NCBI GenBank assembly: GCA_030530315.1
Contig: JAUMVG010000030.1
Span: forward strand, 1 to 37,726
Origin: Clostridia bacterium
GTDB lineage: Bacteria; Bacillota; Clostridia; Christensenellales; Aristaeellaceae
Reading direction: 5' to 3'
DNA: 37,726 bases
Shown here: piece after piece, positions 1 to 9,661 of the stretch
Layout of the letters: each line of letters begins with the position of its first letter
Numbering within the stretch: the first letter of the stretch is position 1
The notes under the pieces: generated by a model
Told to the model about the DNA's origin: nothing
Database searches by the model: none
Seen by the model: only the letters and a program-made list of their open reading frames with translations
Translations under genes and position numbers: made by a program

Positions 1-1541
1 TCGACAGGCTTGGGCTCCTCGGCAGGCTTGGCTTCCTCAGCCTTGGGCGCCTCGACGGGCTCGGCGGGCGCTTCTTCGGCTTCCACGGCTTCGGGGGCGG
101 CTTCGACGCCGGTCACCTTGGCATACAGCTCCAGGTAGCGCTTCGCGGACTGATCCCAGCCGTACTGGCCGCTCATGGCGCGCTTGGCGAGGGTGACGAA
201 CACGTCGCGCTGGTCGTGGTAGATGCGCACGGCGTTCTCGATCACGTGGAGCATGTCGTGGGCGTTGTAGTAGAGGAAGGTGAAGCCGTTGCCATCGCCG
301 GTGTACTCGTTGTAGGACAGCACGGTGTCGCGCAGGCCGCCGGTCTCGCGGGTGATGGGCAGCGTGCCGTAGCGCATGGAGATGAGCTGCGACAGGCCGC
401 AGGGCTCAAACAGCGAGGGCATCAGGAACAGGTCCGCCGCCGCGTAAAGCTTGTGGGCCAGCACGTGGTTCATCTGGAAGTTCGCGGAAACCTGCTGCGG
501 ATACTTCCACTGGGCCCAGCTGAACAGATCCACATAGCGGCTCTCGCCCATGCCCAGCACCACCAGCTGTGCGCCGGTGTTCATGATCTCGGGCAGCACG
601 CATTCCACCAGATCCAGGCCCTTCTGGCCGGACAGGCGGGTGATCATGGCGATCATAGGGATGCCCGCGTCCACGGTCAGGCCCAGCTCGCGCTGCAGCG
701 CCAGCTTGTTCTCGACCTTCTGGTCGAAGGTCTCGGCGGTGTAGTTCTGCGCCAGCACCGGGTCCTTCTCCGGGTCGTAGTCGGTGGTGTCAATGCCATT
801 GAGGATGCCGGTGAGGTGGTCGACGCGGCTGCGGAGCAGGCCGTCCAGGCGCTCGCCGTAGTAGGCGGTCTGGATCTCCTGGGAATAGGTGGGGCTGACG
901 GTGGTGATCTCATCGGAGAACACGATGCCGCCCTTCATGCAGGAGCACATGCCGAAGAACTCCAGGGCGTCGCTGGTGTAGGCCAGGTTGCCCAGGTACA
1001 GCAGATCCTCGATGGTGTCGATGGGGAACAGGCCCTGGTACTGCAGGTTGTGGATGGTGTAGACCGTCTTCATGTTCTGGAACAGCTCCAGCTGCTTGTA
1101 CTGCAGCTTGTACAGAACCGGGATCAGGCCGGTCTGCCAGTCGTTGCAGTGCAGCACATCAGGGATGAAGTCGATCTTTGCCAGGGACTCCATGACCGCG
1201 CGGCAGAAGAACGCGAAGCGCTCGCCCTCGTCGCCGCCCATGCCGTAGATGTAGTCCCGGCCGAAGTACTGCTCGTTATCGATGAAGTAGTACGTGATCC
1301 CGGCATACTCCAGGCTCTCGATGCCCACGTACTGCCGCCGCCAGCCGAGGTTGACGTAGAAGTACAGCACATGCTGCATCTTCGCGCGCCACTCCGGGCC
1401 GATGGCCTTGTACAGGGGCAGTATGACGCGCACGTCCTCGCCGGCCTTGAGGATCTCGCGGGGAAGCGCCCCGACCACGTCCGCCAGGCCGCCGGTCTTT
1501 ACGAACGGCACGCATTCGGATGTAGCGAAAAGTATTTTCAT
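1..1541 (-). CDS. glgA: Glycogen synthase (ADP-glucose), partial, with Ala/Glu/Pro/Lys-rich tail
   Basis: Transfers glucose from ADP-glucose to the growing alpha-1,4-glucan in the cytoplasm (GT5 family). The ATG at 1541 follows AGGAGGG at a good distance. The protein opens MKILFATSECVPFVKTGGLA, where KTGG is the ADP-glucose binding loop. Near residue 378 it has SLFEPCGLSQL, carrying the conserved catalytic Glu and the PCGL loop. The GT5 core ends near residue 474 (AKVTG), the usual family length. The frame continues for at least 39 more residues made almost only of Ala, Glu, Pro, Val and Lys and runs off the window with no stop. It starts 19 bp after glgD and is the last visible gene of glgC-glgD-glgA. 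The tail could be a linker to another domain or a terminal tail; the window cannot decide. Confidence 0.95.
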   Translation of the reverse strand, partial: MKILFATSECVPFVKTGGLADVVGALPREILKAGEDVRVILPLYKAIGPEWRAKMQHVLYFYVNLGWRRQYVGIESLEYAGITYYFIDNEQYFGRDYIYGMGGDEGERFAFFCRAVMESLAKIDFIPDVLHCNDWQTGLIPVLYKLQYKQLELFQNMKTVYTIHNLQYQGLFPIDTIEDLLYLGNLAYTSDALEFFGMCSCMKGGIVFSDEITTVSPTYSQEIQTAYYGERLDGLLRSRVDHLTGILNGIDTTDYDPEKDPVLAQNYTAETFDQKVENKLALQRELGLTVDAGIPMIAMITRLSGQKGLDLVECVLPEIMNTGAQLVVLGMGESRYVDLFSWAQWKYPQQVSANFQMNHVLAHKLYAAADLFLMPSLFEPCGLSQLISMRYGTLPITRETGGLRDTVLSYNEYTGDGNGFTFLYYNAHDMLHVIENAVRIYHDQRDVFVTLAKRAMSGQYGWDQSAKRYLELYAKVTGVEAAPEAVEAEEAPAEPVEAPKAEEAKPAEEPKPV

Positions 1542-1560
1542 GGTTTACCCTCCTGAAACC

Positions 1561-2697
1561 TTACAGGGTGATGTTCTTGCCAATGACGATCGGATACTGC
1601 TTCTGGCCGATCAGGCGGCTGTGGCTGCGGATGGTGACCGCCTTGTCGAAGATCACGTTCTCCAGCTCCACATCGTCCTCGATGTAGCCGTCCTGCATGA
1701 TGACGCAGTTCTTCAGCTTCGCGCCCTTGGCCACGTTCACCCCGCGGAACAGCACGCAGTTCTCCACCTCGCCGTCGATCACGCAGCCGTCGGCGATCAG
1801 GGAGTTCTTCACCTTGGCGTTGCCGCGGTAGATGGTGGGCACGGAGTCGCGGGTCTTGGTGTAGACGGGGTTGCTGCCGAACAGCTCGTTGCGCACGCCG
1901 GGCTTGAGCAGGTCCATGTTGAAGTTGAAGTAGCCGCGGATGGTCTCGATGCGGCGATAGTAGCCCTTCTCCTCGAAGGCCATGATCTTCAGCGCGCCGG
2001 AATTGATGAACGGGCGCAGCACGTCGGCGTAGAGGTCGTGGGAGCCGTGGGAGATGACCTGGTCCACGATGTAGATCAGCATGGTGCGCTTGATCATCAT
2101 CACGTTCAGGTACAGGTTGTCGTAGGAGGCCGCGTTGGGGTTGATCTCGATGTCCTTGACCACGTTGTTCACGTCCACGTTGAGGAAGCAGTGGTTGTTC
2201 TTCGAGGAGGAGGAGAACTCGGTGATCTCGGGGGTGGCCTTCTTGTACATCAGGGTGATGTCCGCGCCGGACTTGATGTGCTGCTGAATCATCGGCTCGA
2301 AGCTGGTGTTCATGATGTAATCGCTGTTGGTCAGGATCACATACTCCTGGCGGGAGCGGCGCAGGTAGTCAAAGTTCGCGCGCAGGGCATCCAGCACGCC
2401 GTTGTACTCGCCGCCATTTTCGCGGGTCAGGAACGGAGGCAGGATGAACAGGCCGTTGTTGCGGGTGTGCAGGTCCCAATCTTTACCGGAGCCCAGGTGA
2501 TCCATCAGCGAGTGATAGTTCTTCTGGGCGATGATGCCCACGTTGCGGATATTGGAATTGACCAGGCTGGAAAGCGTAAAATCAATGATGCGATAGCGTC
2601 CGGCCACGGGGATGGCGGCGACCGCGCGCTGGCTGGTCAGCTCACGAAGGGTGAGGTCATCCTTTGAAGTATAGACAATGCCCATGACATCATTCAT
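1561..2697 (-). CDS. glgD: GlgD, glucose-1-phosphate adenylyltransferase-like subunit
   Basis: This 378-residue paralogue of GlgC partners GlgC in making ADP-glucose in Firmicutes. It keeps the core GRYRIIDFTLSSLVNSNI near residue 33 and the C-terminal left-handed beta-helix (repeats such as NCVLFRGVNV and NCVIMQDGYI). It lacks the N-terminal GGxGxRL nucleotide-binding motif seen in GlgC, because its N-terminus reads MNDVMGIVYTSKDDLTLREL. In the family this fits a regulatory or weakly catalytic subunit. The ATG lies only 2 bp after the glgC stop, so translation is probably coupled. glgA follows 19 bp downstream. Confidence 0.95.
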   Translation of the reverse strand: MNDVMGIVYTSKDDLTLRELTSQRAVAAIPVAGRYRIIDFTLSSLVNSNIRNVGIIAQKNYHSLMDHLGSGKDWDLHTRNNGLFILPPFLTRENGGEYNGVLDALRANFDYLRRSRQEYVILTNSDYIMNTSFEPMIQQHIKSGADITLMYKKATPEITEFSSSSKNNHCFLNVDVNNVVKDIEINPNAASYDNLYLNVMMIKRTMLIYIVDQVISHGSHDLYADVLRPFINSGALKIMAFEEKGYYRRIETIRGYFNFNMDLLKPGVRNELFGSNPVYTKTRDSVPTIYRGNAKVKNSLIADGCVIDGEVENCVLFRGVNVAKGAKLKNCVIMQDGYIEDDVELENVIFDKAVTIRSHSRLIGQKQYPIVIGKNITL

Positions 2698-2699
2698 GA

Positions 2700-3896
2700 T
2701 CAGGCGCCCTCCTTTCGGGAAATTTCATCCATGTCGACCTGAGCGCCCGCCTTCACGGCGTAGCCCTCCGGCAGCGTCGTGCTCTGGCCCACCAGGGCGA
2801 TATCGCCCTCGGCTTCGCCGACCTGGCAGTTTTTGCCGATGACGCAGTTTTCGGAAATGATGCTGCGGCGAATCACCGCGCCGGACTCGATGCGGGTGCC
2901 GGGCATGATGACGCTGTCCTCGACGATGGCGCCCGCTTCCACGGTGACGCCGGCGAAGAGCACGCTGTCGCGCACGGTGCCGTCGATCTCGCAGCCCTCG
3001 GTGACCATGGAGTTCTGCACCACGGCATCGTCGGCGATGAAGTGGGGCGGCATGACCGGCGTGCGGGAGTAGATCTTCCAGCGGGGATCGGTCAGGTCGA
3101 ACTCCGGCGGATCCTTCAGCAGGTCCATGTTGGCCTCCCAGAGGCTGGAGATGGTGCCGACATCCTTCCAGTAGCTGGTGAAGGCGTAGGCGTAGAGCTT
3201 CTTGCCGTCGCGCAGCAGGTTGGGGATGATGTTCTTGCCGAAGTCATTCTTGGAGTTGGGATCGGCGTTGTCGTCGGTGAGGTACTTCTTCATGATGTCC
3301 CAGGTGAAGATGTACACGCCCATGGAAGCCAGGTTGCTCTTGGGCTGCTTCGGCTTCTCCTCGAACTCGACGATGTTGTTCTCGGCATCCACGTTCATGA
3401 TGCCGAAGGACGGGGCGACCTCCCACGGCACGGGGCGCACGGCGATGGTCACGTCAGCCTTGCGGTCGATGTGCTCCTGGAGCATCTGGTTGTAATCCAT
3501 CTTGTAGATGTGGTCGCCGGAGAGCACCAGCACATATTCCGGATCAAACTGCTCGATGAAGCCGAAGTTCTGGAAGATGGCGTTTGCGGTGCCCTTGTAC
3601 CACTCGCTGCTGTCGGCGGTGGCGTAGGGCGGCAGCACATAGACGCCGCCGTAGCTCAGGTCCAGGTCCCAGGTCTGGCCGGAGCCGATGTAGCTGTTCA
3701 GCTCCAGGGGACGATACTGCGTCAGGACGCCGACGGTGTCGATATTGGAATTGGTGCAGTTGGAAAGGGGAAAGTCAATGATGCGATACTTTCCGCCGAA
3801 GGGCACGGCAGGCTTTGCCATGACCTTTGTCAGAAGACCGAGGCGGCTGCCCTGGCCGCCGGCCAGAAGCATGGCGATGCACTTCTTTTTCTTCAC
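2700..3896 (-). CDS. glgC: Glucose-1-phosphate adenylyltransferase catalytic subunit
   Basis: Makes ADP-glucose and pyrophosphate from ATP and glucose 1-phosphate, the committed step of bacterial glycogen synthesis. The 398 residues carry [13 protein letters not shown] near the N-terminus (nucleotide binding), [32 protein letters not shown] (metal-binding Asp) and [19 protein letters not shown], followed by a beta-helix tail. The start is a GTG at 3896 (the first codons read GTG AAG AAA AAG), with AGTAGGGA a few bases upstream as a modest ribosome binding site. It is the first gene of glgC-glgD-glgA. The leader holds a candidate -10 box and a 20-bp inverted repeat, listed separately. Confidence 0.96.
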   Translation of the reverse strand: MKKKKCIAMLLAGGQGSRLGLLTKVMAKPAVPFGGKYRIIDFPLSNCTNSNIDTVGVLTQYRPLELNSYIGSGQTWDLDLSYGGVYVLPPYATADSSEWYKGTANAIFQNFGFIEQFDPEYVLVLSGDHIYKMDYNQMLQEHIDRKADVTIAVRPVPWEVAPSFGIMNVDAENNIVEFEEKPKQPKSNLASMGVYIFTWDIMKKYLTDDNADPNSKNDFGKNIIPNLLRDGKKLYAYAFTSYWKDVGTISSLWEANMDLLKDPPEFDLTDPRWKIYSRTPVMPPHFIADDAVVQNSMVTEGCEIDGTVRDSVLFAGVTVEAGAIVEDSVIMPGTRIESGAVIRRSIISENCVIGKNCQVGEAEGDIALVGQSTTLPEGYAVKAGAQVDMDEISRKEGA

Positions 3897-3925
3897 GTTA
3901 TCCCTACTTTCGTTGTTCTTGTGCC

Positions 3926-3945
3926 ACGGGCATATTTATGCCCGT
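3926..3945. promoter_or_regulatory. 20-bp inverted repeat in the glgC leader
   Basis: Two perfect 9-bp arms (ACGGGCATA / TATGCCCGT) flank a 2-bp centre. It lies between the candidate glgC -10 box and the glgC ribosome binding site, about +10 to +30 of the expected transcript. It could be an operator for an unidentified repressor or an RNA hairpin in the leader. It is not a normal terminator, because no T-run follows it in the glgC direction. Confidence 0.5.
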
Positions 3946-3961
3946 TACCAAATCATAATAT

Positions 3962-3990
3962 AGTATACAACATCTTTTCAGAAAAATCTA
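3962..3990 (-). promoter_or_regulatory. Candidate glgC promoter
   Basis: On the minus strand a TATACT box (3967-3962) sits about 65 bp before the glgC GTG. The hexamer 17 bp upstream, TAGATT, matches only three of six -35 positions. The call rests mainly on the -10 box and on its place in an AT-rich gap within GC-rich DNA. Confidence 0.4.
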
Positions 3991-4020
3991 TAGTTTGACG
4001 CCCGTTTTTGATAATATTTT

Positions 4021-5196
4021 CTATTTTTTTGAGTTGCACAGCGCATAGGCGGCGTTCACGACCATGAATTCCTCGTCCGCGGGGATGACGTGCACCTCCA
4101 CGGCGGATTCCGGCGCGGATATGAGCCGCTCGCCGACGCCGTTTTCGTTGGATTCCCCGTTGATGACCACGCCCATGTGGGCCATGCGCTCCAGGATCAT
4201 CCAGCGCAGCGGCGCGTAGTTCTCGCCGATGCCGCCGGTGAAGGCCAGGGCGTCCAGCCCGCCCAGCTCCATCGTGTACGCGCCGATGTAGCGCAGGATG
4301 TGGGTGACCAGCACGTCCAGCGCCAGCTGGGCACGCGCGCTGCCCGCTCGGATGGCGGCGTCGATGTCCCGCAGGTCGCCGCTGGTGCCGGAGATGCCCT
4401 TCAGGCCGCCGTTCTTGCCGAGGCCCTCGTAGATCTCCTTTAGGGTCAGGCCCTGCTCCAGCAGGAAGGGCACGAGGTAGACATCCACATCCCCGGTGCG
4501 GCTGGCGTGGGGGATGCCCATTTGCAGAGAAAAGCCGAAGCTGTTGTCCACGCTCTTGCCGTCGAGTATGGCGCACAGGGAGGCGCTGCCGCCCAGGTGG
4601 CAGGAGACGATCCGCCGCCGGCCCGCGAGCTTCTGGGCGATGTATCCGTGGGACGCGCCGTGGTAGCCCATGCGCATGACGCCGTACTTCTCGTACCACT
4701 CGTAGGGCACGGGGAAGATGCGCCGCTCCATGGGAATGGTGCGGTGGAAGGCGGTCTCGAATACGCCCACCCGGGGCGCGTTTGGCAGCAGCTTCTCGAA
4801 CACGCCGATGGCCTCGAGGTAGGGGCCGTTGTGGGCCGGGGCGACGGACAGGTAGGCCCGCATGCCGTCGAGGACCTCCTCCGTCAGGAAGTGGACGCCG
4901 TAGTGGTCCTTGGACAGCACGGTCTTGAAGCCGACGGCGTCGATGTCCCGGAGGCAGGCGATCGCGCCGCCCTCCGGGGCCGTCAGGGTGTCCAGAAAAC
5001 GCTGGATGCCGGCGGTGTAGTCCGGGATGGAAAGGCCCTCCTGCCTGACGGAGAAGCCGCCGCAGCGGTAGTGGAAGATGGCGCTGTCGGAGCCGACGCG
5101 CTCCACCTTGCCCTCGGCCAGGGCAATGAGCGCGGGCATGTCCCACAGCTTGAACTTCAGGGAGGTGCTGCCCGCGTTGCAGATGAGTATGTTCAT
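4021..5196 (-). CDS. ackA: Acetate kinase family protein, divergent active site
   Basis: Acetate kinase family enzymes interconvert acyl phosphate and ATP, usually the last step of fermentation to acetate. The ATG at 5196 follows AAAAGGAG; the 391 residues match the family length. Seen motifs are NAGSTSLKFKL at the N-terminus, APAHN, VFETAFHRTIP, GYHGASH, HLGGSASL, ASRTGDVD, FTGGIGEN and IPADEE. The counterparts of Methanosarcina Asn7, His123, His180, Arg241 and Glu384 are present. The Arg of the usual VGHRVVHGG motif is Lys (VGFKTVLSK), the Asp of FDTAFH is Glu, and the Asn of HLGNG is Gly. It is therefore a divergent member whose acid substrate could differ from acetate. It has its own promoter and lies upstream of the glycogen operon. 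Confidence 0.85.
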   Translation of the reverse strand: MNILICNAGSTSLKFKLWDMPALIALAEGKVERVGSDSAIFHYRCGGFSVRQEGLSIPDYTAGIQRFLDTLTAPEGGAIACLRDIDAVGFKTVLSKDHYGVHFLTEEVLDGMRAYLSVAPAHNGPYLEAIGVFEKLLPNAPRVGVFETAFHRTIPMERRIFPVPYEWYEKYGVMRMGYHGASHGYIAQKLAGRRRIVSCHLGGSASLCAILDGKSVDNSFGFSLQMGIPHASRTGDVDVYLVPFLLEQGLTLKEIYEGLGKNGGLKGISGTSGDLRDIDAAIRAGSARAQLALDVLVTHILRYIGAYTMELGGLDALAFTGGIGENYAPLRWMILERMAHMGVVINGESNENGVGERLISAPESAVEVHVIPADEEFMVVNAAYALCNSKK

Positions 5197-5270
5197 GGGA
5201 TGCTCCTTTTCACCGGCGGCGCGCCGGACGAATGGCGGAACGGACGCGCTTTGCCGTGTTACTATCGTAT

Positions 5271-5299
5271 AGTTTAACATAAACGACGACGGTTGTCCA
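5271..5299 (-). promoter_or_regulatory. Promoter of the acetate-kinase-family gene
   Basis: On the minus strand TGGACA (5299-5294), a 17-bp spacer and TAAACT (5276-5271) form a sigma-A type promoter. It lies about 75 bp before the ATG at 5196 and just downstream of the terminator of the beta-glucosidase gene. Confidence 0.65.
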
Positions 5300-5334
5300 T
5301 ACGAGGTGTAACAGTTTTTTATCAGACCGAAGAA

Positions 5335-5365
5335 ATCCCCCGTCCGATTATTTCGGACAGGGGAT
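5335..5365 (-). terminator. Terminator after the beta-glucosidase gene
   Basis: Arms at 5335-5347 and 5353-5365 pair over 13 bp with one G-U pair in minus-strand RNA, and the stem is followed by TTTCTT. It starts about 20 bp after the stop of the GH3 gene, which places it as the end of the transporter/beta-glucosidase operon. Confidence 0.75.
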
Positions 5366-5386
5366 AGGGAGAGCACGCAATTGGAA

Positions 5387-7654
5387 TTACCGGTTCAGGG
5401 CGTCCAGCAGGGCGTTGATCTGTTCCTCGTTGACCTGCCCGCCGCTGAAGCTGAGGGCCGTGCGCAGGGGCATGTAGTTCAGCATGGCCGCGCCCATCTC
5501 GTCGCTGATGGCCTCCGAGGCCGCCGAGCTCGCTTCGTCGGGGTCAGGTGTGAGGGCGGAAGCGGCCTTGGCGATGAACGGCTTGAGGATCTCCGCCGCC
5601 TTGGGGTCGGCGAGGATGTCCATGAAGATGCTGTTCATGTCGTAGTGCTTCGGCAGGGAGACGGTGCCGGTGACGTCCACGGCGGCGCATACCGGCAGAT
5701 CCCTGGAGGACGCGCCGACCTGGATGGTGTATCTGCCGGAGACAACGTGCCAGTCGTAGAGGGTCTCGTTCCAGTAGGCGAAGCTGCGCTTGTCCAGCGT
5801 GAAAGAGACGTCCTTGGCCTCGCCGGGCTCCAGGTGGACCTTTTCAAAGCCCTTGAGCTCGCGCACCGGGCGGAGGACATCCATCTCCGGGGCGGCCACG
5901 TACAGCTGGGCCACGGCCTTGCCCGCGCGGCTGCCGGTGTTCTTCACGGTCACGGTGGCCGTCAGCGCGCCGGTATCGTCGATGGCGTCGGCGCTGAGCC
6001 GCAGGTTGGAGTACTCGAAGGTGGTGTAGGACAGGCCGTGCCCGAAGGGGAACAGCACGTCCATCTCCTTGCGGTCGTAGTAGCGATAGCCCACGAACAC
6101 GCCCTCGCGATACTCGGTGCGGTTGCCCTCGCCGCCGTAGTACAGGAAGCTGGGGTTGTCGGACAGCTTCTTCGGGAAGGTCTCCGCCAGGTGGCCGGAG
6201 GGGTTGGCGTCGCCAAACAGCACGCGCACGGTGGCGAGGCCCACGGCCTGGCCGCCTAGGTAGGCCTCCAGCACGCCCTTGACCTTGTCGAGCCAGGGCA
6301 TTTCCACAGGGGAACCGTTGTGCAGCACCACCACGGTGTTCGGGTTGGCCTCGGCGACGGCCTCGATCAGCCGGTTCTGGCACTCGGGCATGCGCATGTG
6401 CCTGCGGTCGTAGCCCTCGGACTCATAGGCGTCCGGCAGGCCCGCGAACACCACGGCGATCCTGGCCTGCTTCGCGGCGGCGACGGCCTCGGCAATCTGC
6501 GCGTCGGAGGCCTCGTCCTTCGCGGCGCTGTAGCCCTGGGCGTAGGTCACCTTCAGACCCTGGGCCGCCTCGACGGCGCTGGTGGTCTTGAAGGCGTTGA
6601 TGTGGCTGCTGCCGCCGCCCTGGTAGCGGGGCTTCGCGGCAAACTCGCCGATGAAGGCGATGTCGTCGTCCTTGCACAGGGGCAGTATGCCGCCCTCGTT
6701 CTTCAAAAGGACCATGCACTCCGCAGCGATTTGGGCGGAGAGCTCGTGCTGGGCTTCCTGATCCCAGGGCGTTTCGGGCTTTGCGTTTTCGGTGAAGCGG
6801 TACACGATGTTCAGGATGCGCTCGACGCACTTGTCCAGGTCGGCCTCGTCCAGCTTGCCGGACCGCACGGCCTCCACGATCTTCGCGTCGTTGACGCCGC
6901 CGGAGGAAGGCATCTCCAGGTCCATGCCGGCCAGGATGCCCAGCACGCGGTCGGCGGTGGCGCCCCAGTCGCTCATCACGTAGCCCTCGAAGCCCCACTC
7001 GTCGCGCAGCACGTCGGTGAGCAGCCATTTGTTCTCGGAGGCGTAGGTGCCGTTGATGCGGTTGTAGGAGCACATGACCGTCCAGGGCTGGGCCTCCTTG
7101 ACGGAGATCTCAAAGGCGGGGAAGTAGATTTCCCGCAGGGTGCGCTCGTCGGCGTCGGAGGAGCTGCTCATGCGGCGATGCTCCTGGGAGTTGGCGGCGA
7201 AGTGCTTGATGGAGGTGCCCACGTTGCGGCTCTGCACGCCCTGGATGTAAGACGCGGACATCTTGCCGGCCAGGTAGGGGTCCTCGGAGAAATACTCGAA
7301 GTTCCGGCCGCACAGCGGAGAGCGCTTGATGTTCACCGCCGGACCCAGCACCACGGAGAGGTTCTCATGCTGGCAGGAATCGCCGATGGCCTCGCCCATG
7401 CCGCGGATCAGTTCCTTGTCGAAGGAGGCGGCGGTGGCGCAGGCGGCGGGAAAGCAGACGGCCTTGATGCTCTCGTTGACGCCCAGGTGGTCGGCCTTGT
7501 CGTCCTGCTTGCGCAAGCCGTGGGGGCCGTCGGAGACCATGGTCGCGGGGATGCCGAGGCGCTCCACGGGCTTGGTGTGCCAGAAGTCCAGGCCGGAGCA
7601 CAGACCCGCCTTTTCCTCGAGGGTCATCTGGGAGACGAGGGCTTTGATGTCCAT
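5387..7654 (-). CDS. GH3 beta-glucosidase, cytoplasmic
   Basis: Hydrolyses beta-linked glucosides such as cellobiose with retention. The ATG at 7654 follows AAGGAG; the product is 755 residues with no signal peptide, so it acts on imported sugar. The N-terminal barrel holds KHFAANSQEHRR near residue 150 and VMSDWGA near residue 227, whose Asp is the family nucleophile. The alpha/beta-sandwich domain follows. A fibronectin-III-like domain spans roughly residues 565-660 (VKNTGSRAGKAVAQLYV), and a helical tail of about 90 residues ends the protein. Domain order and size resemble clostridial BglB-type enzymes. It follows the ABC transporter genes after 133 bp, which hold a stem-loop. The exact sugar is not readable from sequence. 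Confidence 0.93.
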   Translation of the reverse strand: MDIKALVSQMTLEEKAGLCSGLDFWHTKPVERLGIPATMVSDGPHGLRKQDDKADHLGVNESIKAVCFPAACATAASFDKELIRGMGEAIGDSCQHENLSVVLGPAVNIKRSPLCGRNFEYFSEDPYLAGKMSASYIQGVQSRNVGTSIKHFAANSQEHRRMSSSSDADERTLREIYFPAFEISVKEAQPWTVMCSYNRINGTYASENKWLLTDVLRDEWGFEGYVMSDWGATADRVLGILAGMDLEMPSSGGVNDAKIVEAVRSGKLDEADLDKCVERILNIVYRFTENAKPETPWDQEAQHELSAQIAAECMVLLKNEGGILPLCKDDDIAFIGEFAAKPRYQGGGSSHINAFKTTSAVEAAQGLKVTYAQGYSAAKDEASDAQIAEAVAAAKQARIAVVFAGLPDAYESEGYDRRHMRMPECQNRLIEAVAEANPNTVVVLHNGSPVEMPWLDKVKGVLEAYLGGQAVGLATVRVLFGDANPSGHLAETFPKKLSDNPSFLYYGGEGNRTEYREGVFVGYRYYDRKEMDVLFPFGHGLSYTTFEYSNLRLSADAIDDTGALTATVTVKNTGSRAGKAVAQLYVAAPEMDVLRPVRELKGFEKVHLEPGEAKDVSFTLDKRSFAYWNETLYDWHVVSGRYTIQVGASSRDLPVCAAVDVTGTVSLPKHYDMNSIFMDILADPKAAEILKPFIAKAASALTPDPDEASSAASEAISDEMGAAMLNYMPLRTALSFSGGQVNEEQINALLDALNR

Positions 7655-7706
7655 GGGAATCACTCCTTGCGTAGAATTTGGTGGGTGGGGGATATTCAAC
7701 CGGGAA

Positions 7707-7732
7707 GCGGGCAGCCGGAACCGGTCGCCCGC
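7707..7732 (-). other. Intercistronic stem-loop before the beta-glucosidase gene
   Basis: GCGGGC at the left pairs with GCCCGC at the right, with a further CCGG pairing inside and one A-C mismatch. No T-run follows, so it is more likely a processing or stabilising hairpin than a full terminator. No convincing promoter is visible in the 133-bp gap. Confidence 0.5.
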
Positions 7733-7787
7733 GCCGTCATGGCATCAGCTTACCATAAAACACCGAAGATGTCCATGGCCTGCCCGA

Positions 7788-8637
<850 letters not shown>

Positions 8638-8645
<8 letters not shown>

Positions 8646-9651
8646 GGCTGTACACCTCCTTCAGTTCGTCCACGCCCATCAGGCAGCGGTACATGCGCGT
8701 CCCGCTGTCGCCGAAGAACTTCTCCGGGATGGAGGAGTAGCGGCACTCGGGCCTGGCGTACTTGCAGCGCTCCGCGAAGCGGCAGCCCTGGGGCGGCTTT
8801 TTCAGGTTCGGCGGCGTGCCGGGGATGGCCGTCAGCGTGGTGCCGCGGGTGCCCTCCTCGGGCACCAGTATGGAGCCCATCAGGCCGTGGGAGTAGGGGT
8901 GGGTCGGGTCGAAGACCATTTCCTTGGCGGTGCCCTTTTCCACGATCTGGCCCGCGTACATGACCATGATGTCGTCGGTCACGTTGTACAGCAGCGGCAG
9001 CTCGTGGGTGATGAACAGCATGGACTTGATGTAGCCCTTCTCCATCAGCTCGCGCATCATCTTGATGACCATCTTCTGGCTGGTGACGTCCAGCGCGGAG
9101 GAGGGCTCGTCGGCGATGAGCACCTTGGGGGAGAGGATGGTGGAGATGGCGATGACGGTGCGCTGCTTCATGCCGCCGGAGAGCTCCACCGCGTGCTTGT
9201 CCAGCACGGTCCTGGGCAGGCCCAGCTCGGCAAAGCGCTGCTCGGCGCGCTCCCGGATCTCCTTCTTCTGGGCCTTCGGGTCGTGCACCCGGATCCCGTC
9301 CTCCACGAAGCGGATGATCCGCTGGGTGGGGTTCAGGGCGTTCATGGCCGCCTGGGGAATGTAGGCGATCTCGGTGCCCAGGATGCTCTTGCGCACGGTG
9401 TCCGGGTCCATGCCGGAGATGTTCTTGCCGTCGATGATGATGTCCCCGCTGATGTAGTGCAGCGGCGGGAAATAGTAGCCCATCATGCTCAGCGCCAGCG
9501 TGGACTTGCCGCAGCCGGATTCGCCGGCGACGCCCAGGCTCTTGCCCTCTTCGATGTCAAAGGAGACGCCATCCACGGCATACACGTCCTCATGGAAGCG
9601 GGTGATATACTTGGTCTTGAGGTTCATGACCTCCAGTATCTTCTTTCCCAT
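8638..9651 (-). CDS. Dpp/Opp-type ABC transporter ATPase (DppD class)
   Basis: Second ATPase of the same importer, 337 residues. Walker A is GESGCGKS at residues 43-50. Also visible are LSGGMKQR (signature), [12 protein letters not shown] (Walker B and D-loop) and LFITHEL (switch His). The C-terminus has the oligopeptide-transporter domain with four Cys ([16 protein letters not shown]), which can hold an iron-sulfur cluster in this family. The ATG at 9651 follows AAGGAGGCAGCC and lies 10 bp after the upstream permease gene. Confidence 0.93.
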
Positions 9652-9661
9652 GGCTGCCTCC

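Noticed and set aside
216-1556. Long open frame antisense to glgA, and similar long antisense frames elsewhere (for example 21183-24305 minus, 30187-31380 plus)
   Set aside because: They are low-complexity His/Val/Gly/Leu-rich translations of the opposite strand of GC-rich genes, with no ribosome binding site or motif. They are mirror images of real coding frames.
5197-5376. 60-residue N-terminal extension of the acetate kinase gene
   Set aside because: It would cover the gene's own promoter; the canonical N-terminus MNILICNAGSTS starts at 5196 after AAAAGGAG.
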